A stretch of DNA of 64,000 nt from Myotis daubentonii (Eukaryota; Chordata; Mammalia; Chiroptera; Vespertilionidae): NCBI RefSeq assembly GCF_963259705.1, contig NC_081840.1:144195549-144259548 (forward strand). Direction: 5' to 3'. The notes under the pieces are model-generated. The model worked only from the letters and a program-made list of their open reading frames with translations. It had not been told where the DNA came from and made no database searches. Made by a program: the position numbers and the translations under genes. The stretch's first letter is position 1, and each line of letters opens with the position of its first letter. Shown in pieces: positions 58,497 to 64,000 of the stretch.

Positions 58497-58712
58497 GATC
58501 CATGCCAAGGTTGTATGACTCAGGGTTGAGTGTTGACCTATGAATCAGGAGGTCATGGTTTGTTTCCTGGGTTTGGGTTCCATTCTCAGTAGGGGTCATG
58601 AAGGAGGCATCCAATCGATGATTCTCTCTGATCACTGATGTCTCTATCTGTCTCTCCCTCTCCTTTCCTCTCTCTGAAATTAATGTGAAAGAAAAAATAT
58701 ATTTAAAAAATC
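58497..58712 (+). mobile_element. Ves-related SINE, diverged
   Basis: Decayed tRNA-like head (GACTCAGGGTTGAGTGTTGAC, TTTGGGTTCCATTCTC), ATCGATGATTCTCTCTG body and an A-rich tail. Confidence 0.7.
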
Positions 58713-58739
58713 AGGCATTGTACATCTTTTGTTGTTCTA

Positions 58740-58998
58740 CCTATACAATATACCTATCTATATCTATATCTATATCTAATCTATAACTATATCTATATCT
58801 ATATCTATCATCTATATCTATATCTATATCTATATCTATCATCTATATCTATATCTATATCTATATCTATATCTATATCTATATCTATATCTATCTATAT
58901 CTATATCATCATCTATCTATATCATCTATCTATATCTATATCCATATCTAATCTATATCTATCTACATCGATATCATCTATATCTGTATATCTATATA
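58740..58998 (+). repeat. (TATC)n-type microsatellite
   Basis: About 260 bp of CTATAT/CTAT(C) repeats with interruptions by ATCATC. Confidence 0.95.
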
Positions 58999-59014
58999 AT
59001 TTAAATGTATTTTA

Positions 59015-59213
59015 ATCCTCACCTGAGGATTTGCTTATTGATTTTATTTTTAGAGAGAGGATAAGGGAGAGAGAGAAAGAGAAACATCAGTGTGAGAAAG
59101 AATATTGATTAGCTGGCTGCCTTCTGTGCACACTCCAACCGTGAATTGAACCTACAAACTTTTGGTATATAGGATGACATTCCAACCAACTGAGCAATAC
59201 CAGCCTGGGCTTT
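59015..59213 (-). mobile_element. Ves-related SINE, older subfamily
   Basis: Left end AATCCTCACCTGAGGATTTGC, GA-rich body and right end GAGCAATACCAGCCTGGGC. Confidence 0.8.
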
Positions 59214-60180
59214 TTCAAGATTTTTATAAGTATTCTATGCATTTCCATTTCCATTTTATTAAAAAAAAAATTTAATGCCACAATGCACTTTCAGCTAGTT
59301 TGATAGAATTATGGAAAAAATAATACAACAAATTCTCAGAAGAGAATTTATAATGTGAGATGTTATTGTTTCAATTTGATACTTAAAGGTGAGATTATAT
59401 AATATATAAATCGTATTTTAGTTTATAAACTAAAATGGCAAATAGAAAAGATAATACTTGATGTAAAATGATCATTTTATGTGAAGATAATCTTTTAATA
59501 TTTTAATTTTAATTTTTTTATTATTCTGTAGAACACAAAGTTGTTTAGCCACTAAAATATTGGAAAAATGAGCACCTTTTCTTAATTTTAGGTGAGAAAC
59601 CTATTATATTTGTCCACAGATTTCCACATTGGGTGATTTTTATTCTTTTAATAAATTCTTATATTACTTTTAGTTTTTATATAGATTAACTTTTTTCAGT
59701 ATGAAGAGAATATCTTTTAACACCTTTTTGAGGTGTACTTTTTCTGGCAAACATTCTTTTTTCATTGTTTATCTAATAATGTAGATATTTTGCTTTCTTA
59801 TGTGAAGGATATTTTCATTGAATATAAAAAATTTTATTGACATTTTTCTTTTCACAGTTTATACGTATCTTTTTACTTTTATATCACTTGTATTATCTCT
59901 AATGAGAAGTTAGTGTTTATTCTTATCATTGCTTTCTTATATATATGTCATTTTTCTTCATGTTCTTCTAATGTTGTTTTTTCTAGCTTTGATTGTCAGT
60001 AATTTAACTGATTTGTTTCAGCTTGTTTAACTTTCTATCTAGTTGATATCCAGCTAACTAGTTGTCCATTTAAAAAAATATTTGGAAAAATTCTTCACTA
60101 TTTTCAAATATTATTTACTTTACTTCACCACTTCCAAGTTCACACACACACAAAAAAATAGAATACCACATTTTGAGAAC
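59214..60180. other. No gene recognised
   Basis: Very AT-rich (poly-T and TTTTA runs); perhaps ancient L1, but no diagnostic motif. Confidence 0.35.
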
Positions 60181-60535
60181 TGTAACTCTACTACTTTCCA
60201 GCTATATAGCCTTGATCAAGTTATTGGACTATATTTACACAGTATCCTCATCTATAAAATGGATAAAGTAGCAAACTTACTTAAAACAGAAATTTTATTT
60301 AACTTACTCATATAGAATTTACTATGGCCCAAGGGGTATTCAAATTTCTTTATGTATATTAAGTCTAATCTTCATTACAACCCTATAGGGTAAATATTAC
60401 TATTATTCATTTCACTTAATAACTGAGGTAACTTATTCAAGGCCAGACTGTTAGCACATGGCTGACATACAGTTGAACTCAGGCATCCTGGCTACAGAAA
60501 CCCGGCTCTGGATTATCTTACTATGCTGCCTATTG
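60181..60535 (+). repeat. MIR-like remnants
   Basis: 60185-60290 has TATAGCCTTGATCAAGTTATTGG and CCTCATCTATAAAATGGATAAAG; 60370-60530 has ACAACCCTATAGGGTAAATATTA, GGTAACTTATTCAAGGCC and AACTCAGGCATCCTGGC. Both are MIR order in + sense. Confidence 0.6.
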
Positions 60536-61510
60536 AATGAGTCAAATATTTTAAATACTTAGAACAAGGCCTGTCAAACTGACAGCATAAAATATATTTC
60601 AGCTTTCATTGTTAAAATTGCATATTTTTAAATTACTGTTAGATCCAGCATATTTATATGAAGGTTATCTAAAATTCAGGGAAGATGGGAATGTATAAGA
60701 TTGGAATGATCTTAGTGAAAGCATTTTGCTATGTCATCTAGGGGCCTATGGGTCATCAGGCTGTAAGGAGGGCAGCATGCAGTGCCTTCACGGATTTATG
60801 CCTTGTCAAAGGCCAGCTGGGTGTGTGGAACCTGTCTGATTGATAGCCATGAACAGTCAGTACGCTACTATATTTAGCTGAAAGTTCATTTAAAAAAAAA
60901 ATGCAATCTTGGGTGGAGATTCAAAAGACCTGCAGGAACTCAGGACTGCATCATTAGGATATTTTAAAATAAAAATCAGTTCTTCCAGAGTCCAGTGCAA
61001 GATGATGAATAAAAGCAAGGGAAGGTTGTATTCTTGTTTTTCAAAAATATATTTTTCCTTTTAAAAAGTATTTTGTCAAATAGAAATATGTGGATTACAT
61101 GAAAACAAACAATTTTAGTACGAAGTATTTGTAGAAAAGAGAAAATTCTGTTACAAGGACTTATTCAGGTGAAAGCTGATTATTAAAAACGATTACAGTG
61201 TCCCCAACCCTAGTGCTTTCTCTCCCTTTTGCCTTGTCTTTCTTTTTCTTTTCTAGCGAGGTAGGGGTTTGGCTTTCTGGAGATTTATAATAAACGTGTG
61301 TACCTTCTGCAAGTAACTTGTTAGCATGATGACCTTTGATTTATTTTGAACATTAAATTTGCTCTTTGTCCTTACAAATGCTTAAACACTTCAGTAACAT
61401 TGAACTTTTCAGAAGAAAGGATTTATTTTTTGTCTTCAAGCAAAACAAAACTCAAAATCCGCTAATGTCAATGTCAGCATGCTGAGGTAAGCGCTTGCAA
61501 TGTTTATTTG
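60536..61510. other. No gene recognised
   Basis: Unique-looking intergenic sequence with no protein-like frame and no clear repeat. Confidence 0.4.
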
Positions 61511-61520
61511 GTTTCTTAAA

Positions 61521-61725
61521 AAAATTTTTTAAAAATGTATTTTATTGATTTTACAGAGAGGAAGGGAGAGGGATAGAGAGTTGGAAACATCGATCAGCTG
61601 CCTCCTGCACACCCCCTACTAGGGATGTGCCCGCAAACAAGGTACATGCCCTTGACTGGAATCGAACCTGGACCCTTCAGTCTGTAGGCTGACGCTCCAT
61701 ACACTGAGCCAAACCGGTCAGGGCA
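61521..61725 (-). mobile_element. Ves SINE
   Basis: B box GGAATCGAACCTGGAC, right end GAGCCAAACCGGTCAGGGC. Target duplication GTTTCTTAAA at 61511-61520 and 61726-61735. Confidence 0.92.
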
Positions 61726-62268
61726 GTTTCTTAAAATTTTAATTTCTAATCTTTCATTATGTTTACTTTCTTATACGACTGAGAAAATGATACTTTTATT
61801 TGACTACATTATATCACATGTCATTATTTACAAAAAAATTGCAGTTCTTTCATTTGTAGAATAACAGATTTTGATTAAAATTTCACCTTCAGGTTCTCTT
61901 TCCATAAAGTAATTTCACTTCAGCTTTACCATTCTTTGCCATCTAGATTATCATCACATTGAGGTTAGATATTATATTTTCTGCATCGTTTTAAAAAATC
62001 CTTTGTCATGAGCCATAACAAGAAATTGTTTGATAATCAGTAATTAGTTATTTAACATATGACCTTGTTTGGGAAACCTTAAGGAGAAATAGGGTAAGAT
62101 CATTAGATTCATTTTATGCTTAATATTTAGCAATCTACATACCACCCTTCTCATAGATATTAGATATTAAAGACTTATCAGAGATATCATAAATTTAACA
62201 CATGATGGTGTGTGTGTGGGGAAATTCAGAAGTATTTTGGAAACAATTTTTTTATGTCGGTCATGCTT

Positions 62269-62489
62269 TTTTTTAAAAAATATATTTTATTGATTTTTTA
62301 CAGAGAGGAAGGGAGAGGGATAGAGAGCTAGAAACATCCATGAGAGGGAAACATTGATCAGCTGCCTCCTGCACACCCCCTACTGGGGATGTGCCCACAA
62401 CCAAGGTACATGCCCTTGATCGGAATCGAACCTGGGACCTTTCAGTCCACAGGCCTACGCTCTATCCACTGAGCCAAACTGGTTAGGGC
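62269..62489 (-). mobile_element. Ves SINE
   Basis: B box GGAATCGAACCTGGGAC, right end GAGCCAAACTGGTTAGGGC. Target duplication CGGTCATGCTT at 62258-62268 and 62490-62500. Confidence 0.93.
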
Positions 62490-62721
62490 CGGTCATGCTT
62501 CTTTTTCTTATGTTATGATATATAAAAAAAGATCTTCAAACAATAATATCTAAAGTAACATACAAAAAGTAAGAAAAAGGAAATTTTCAGATTCAAGTCA
62601 TATTTTATTTTAATTTTTGACTTTCTCTGATGGTTACACCCCAGAACATATGAATCTAAAAAGTTAGATCATGCATTGTAGTTATAAACAAACATAAAAT
62701 CTTCAAAGAAAGTGTGTGCTA

Positions 62722-62955
62722 GCCCTGGTCAGTATGGCTCGGTTAGTTGGAGCATCATCCCATACACCAAAAGGTTGTAGGTTGATTCCCATTCAGGGCA
62801 CATTCCTAGGCTGTGGGTTCAACCTCCTATAGGGAACATATGGGAGGCAACTGAACAATGTTTCTCTCTCACATCAATGATTATTTTTTTTCTCTCTCTC
62901 CTTCCCTCTCTCAAATCAAAGAACATGTTCTTAGGTGAGGATTTTTTTTAAAAGC
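62722..62955 (+). mobile_element. Ves-related SINE, older subfamily
   Basis: Head CCCTGGTCAGTATGGCTCGG, decayed B box GGTTGATTCCCATTC and tail TTCTTAGGTGAGGATTTTTTTT. Confidence 0.85.
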
Positions 62956-63334
62956 CTGTGCCATAATAAAACTCTTCAAAATGATTTTTATTCAATTAGC
63001 TAAATTAGAAAAATTTGAGTTTCTAAACTTCGGTCAGCATCAATCTATGTTGATACTCTTTTATCCAATTCTATTAATTAACTATTTTTTTTCAAAATAT
63101 ACTTACAGACTTATTGTTGAACTGTAATTAACAGACTACTATGTATAAGATTCTCAACCTTTTGGGTCTTACCAGTGTATAAATAGACTGGACTGAATGT
63201 CTCCAGGTTGTTTACATCTGCTGGTCAGGTAGAACTAATAGTTTTTGTCTGCTCCCAATTCTCCCACTGGTAACAGATTACCCGCTTGATTGAAAAGGTA
63301 GACTAATGTTTAAAAGTAAGACAATGTTCTCCCT

Positions 63335-63437
63335 GGAGAGTGTTTCTCAGTAGTCAGGGCGTTGGCCTGCGTACTGAAGGGTTGCTGCTTCGATTCCCAG
63401 CCTGGTCATGGCCTGTGCTGGGGGCAACCGTCAACAT

Positions 63438-63494
<57 letters not shown>

Positions 63495-63575
63495 GTTTTT
63501 CCCCTCCCTCCCTTACAATCCCTCTAAAAAGATCAATGGAAAAACTATCCTTAGGTGAGGATTAAAAAAAAAAAA
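63335..63575 (+). mobile_element. Ves-related SINE with (TC)n expansion
   Basis: Head GAGTGTTTCTCAGTAGTCAG, B box GCTTCGATTCCCAGCC, (TC)n at 63439-63492 and tail CTATCCTTAGGTGAGGATTA(A)n. Confidence 0.85.
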
Positions 63576-64000
63576 GAGTAAGCCAATGGTATCTCATCCA
63601 TCAATGATGGGCTCAAGAATGGGAAGATGACCAAGGCACTCATTACCTACATTATTTATAGTGAGAACTAGTGGGAAAGAGCCTTTTTATCTCTGGTAAT
63701 GGAGACAGATGGAGTAAGCCCAAACCTTTTTATGTTTAAGTTCCCTGCTGTATAAAAAAGTTGGTCCTCAAGAAAAGGCCACCTTCAAATATGAGGGATG
63801 GGTGGACAGAGGCTATATGATGGCATTTGGATCTTCTGCTCTCATTTTGGAAAGTTCATTTCTTCCTTTGTTCTTCATCATTTTTTAAGTCAAAATATCA
63901 ATGGATTTGCTTAAATTGAATCAATTTAGAATTCTGCCACTGGCAGCCCAAAAGTTCTGACTAATTAAAACAAACACATACATGACTATATTATCAGAAA

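Overview
This is vertebrate nuclear DNA, almost certainly from a vespertilionid bat. The evidence is the repeat content: about nineteen HeliBat rolling-circle transposon copies, about seventeen tRNA-derived Ves-type SINEs, a SPIN hAT element with a perfect 8-bp target duplication, other hAT, Tigger and mariner-like MITEs, and three ORF1-only LINEs (HAL1 type). There are no bacterial genes, operons or CRISPR arrays.

The only confidently recognised host gene is the 3' part of an ANKRD26-family gene (ANKRD26 or a close CCDC144-like paralogue) on the + strand, from base 1 to about 23.6 kb. Eight coding exons can be placed (up to 186, 1990-2173, 3061-3198, 12367-12657, 13331-13545, 14724-14934, 20725-20770, 22976-23112). 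They join in one open frame of 468 residues of coiled coil and end at a TGA at 23110. The roughly 480 residues that lie between the third and fourth of these exons in the human protein, as I recall it, are not visible anywhere in the 9.2-kb intron, yet the flanking exons still join in phase.

From 23.6 to 64 kb the window is intergenic and repeat-driven. At 31.8-46.4 kb there are three HAL1 elements, each with target-site duplications. Two of them, in opposite orientation, encode ORF1 proteins differing at one residue of 282, which points to recent mobilisation. HeliBats occur singly and as head-to-tail pairs whose 3' end directly abuts the next 5' end (19317/19318, 21857/21858, 25211/25212, 33685/33686). 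One HeliBat in an ANKRD26 intron (15760-17439) carries a captured host-gene end: splice acceptor, terminal coding exon, stop and 3' UTR. At 53.4-55.3 kb there is an L1 with a 5' inversion and target duplications.

Several unidentified coding-like fragments are present: a broken retrocopy at 28.1-28.8 kb, a possible exon at 38.35 kb and antisense fragments at 3.4, 48.8, 49.4 and 50.3 kb. There is also a long imperfect hairpin at 51.6 kb. Family assignments rest on remembered sequence features and could not be tested against a database. Repeat boundaries are exact only where a target duplication or Helitron terminus is stated.
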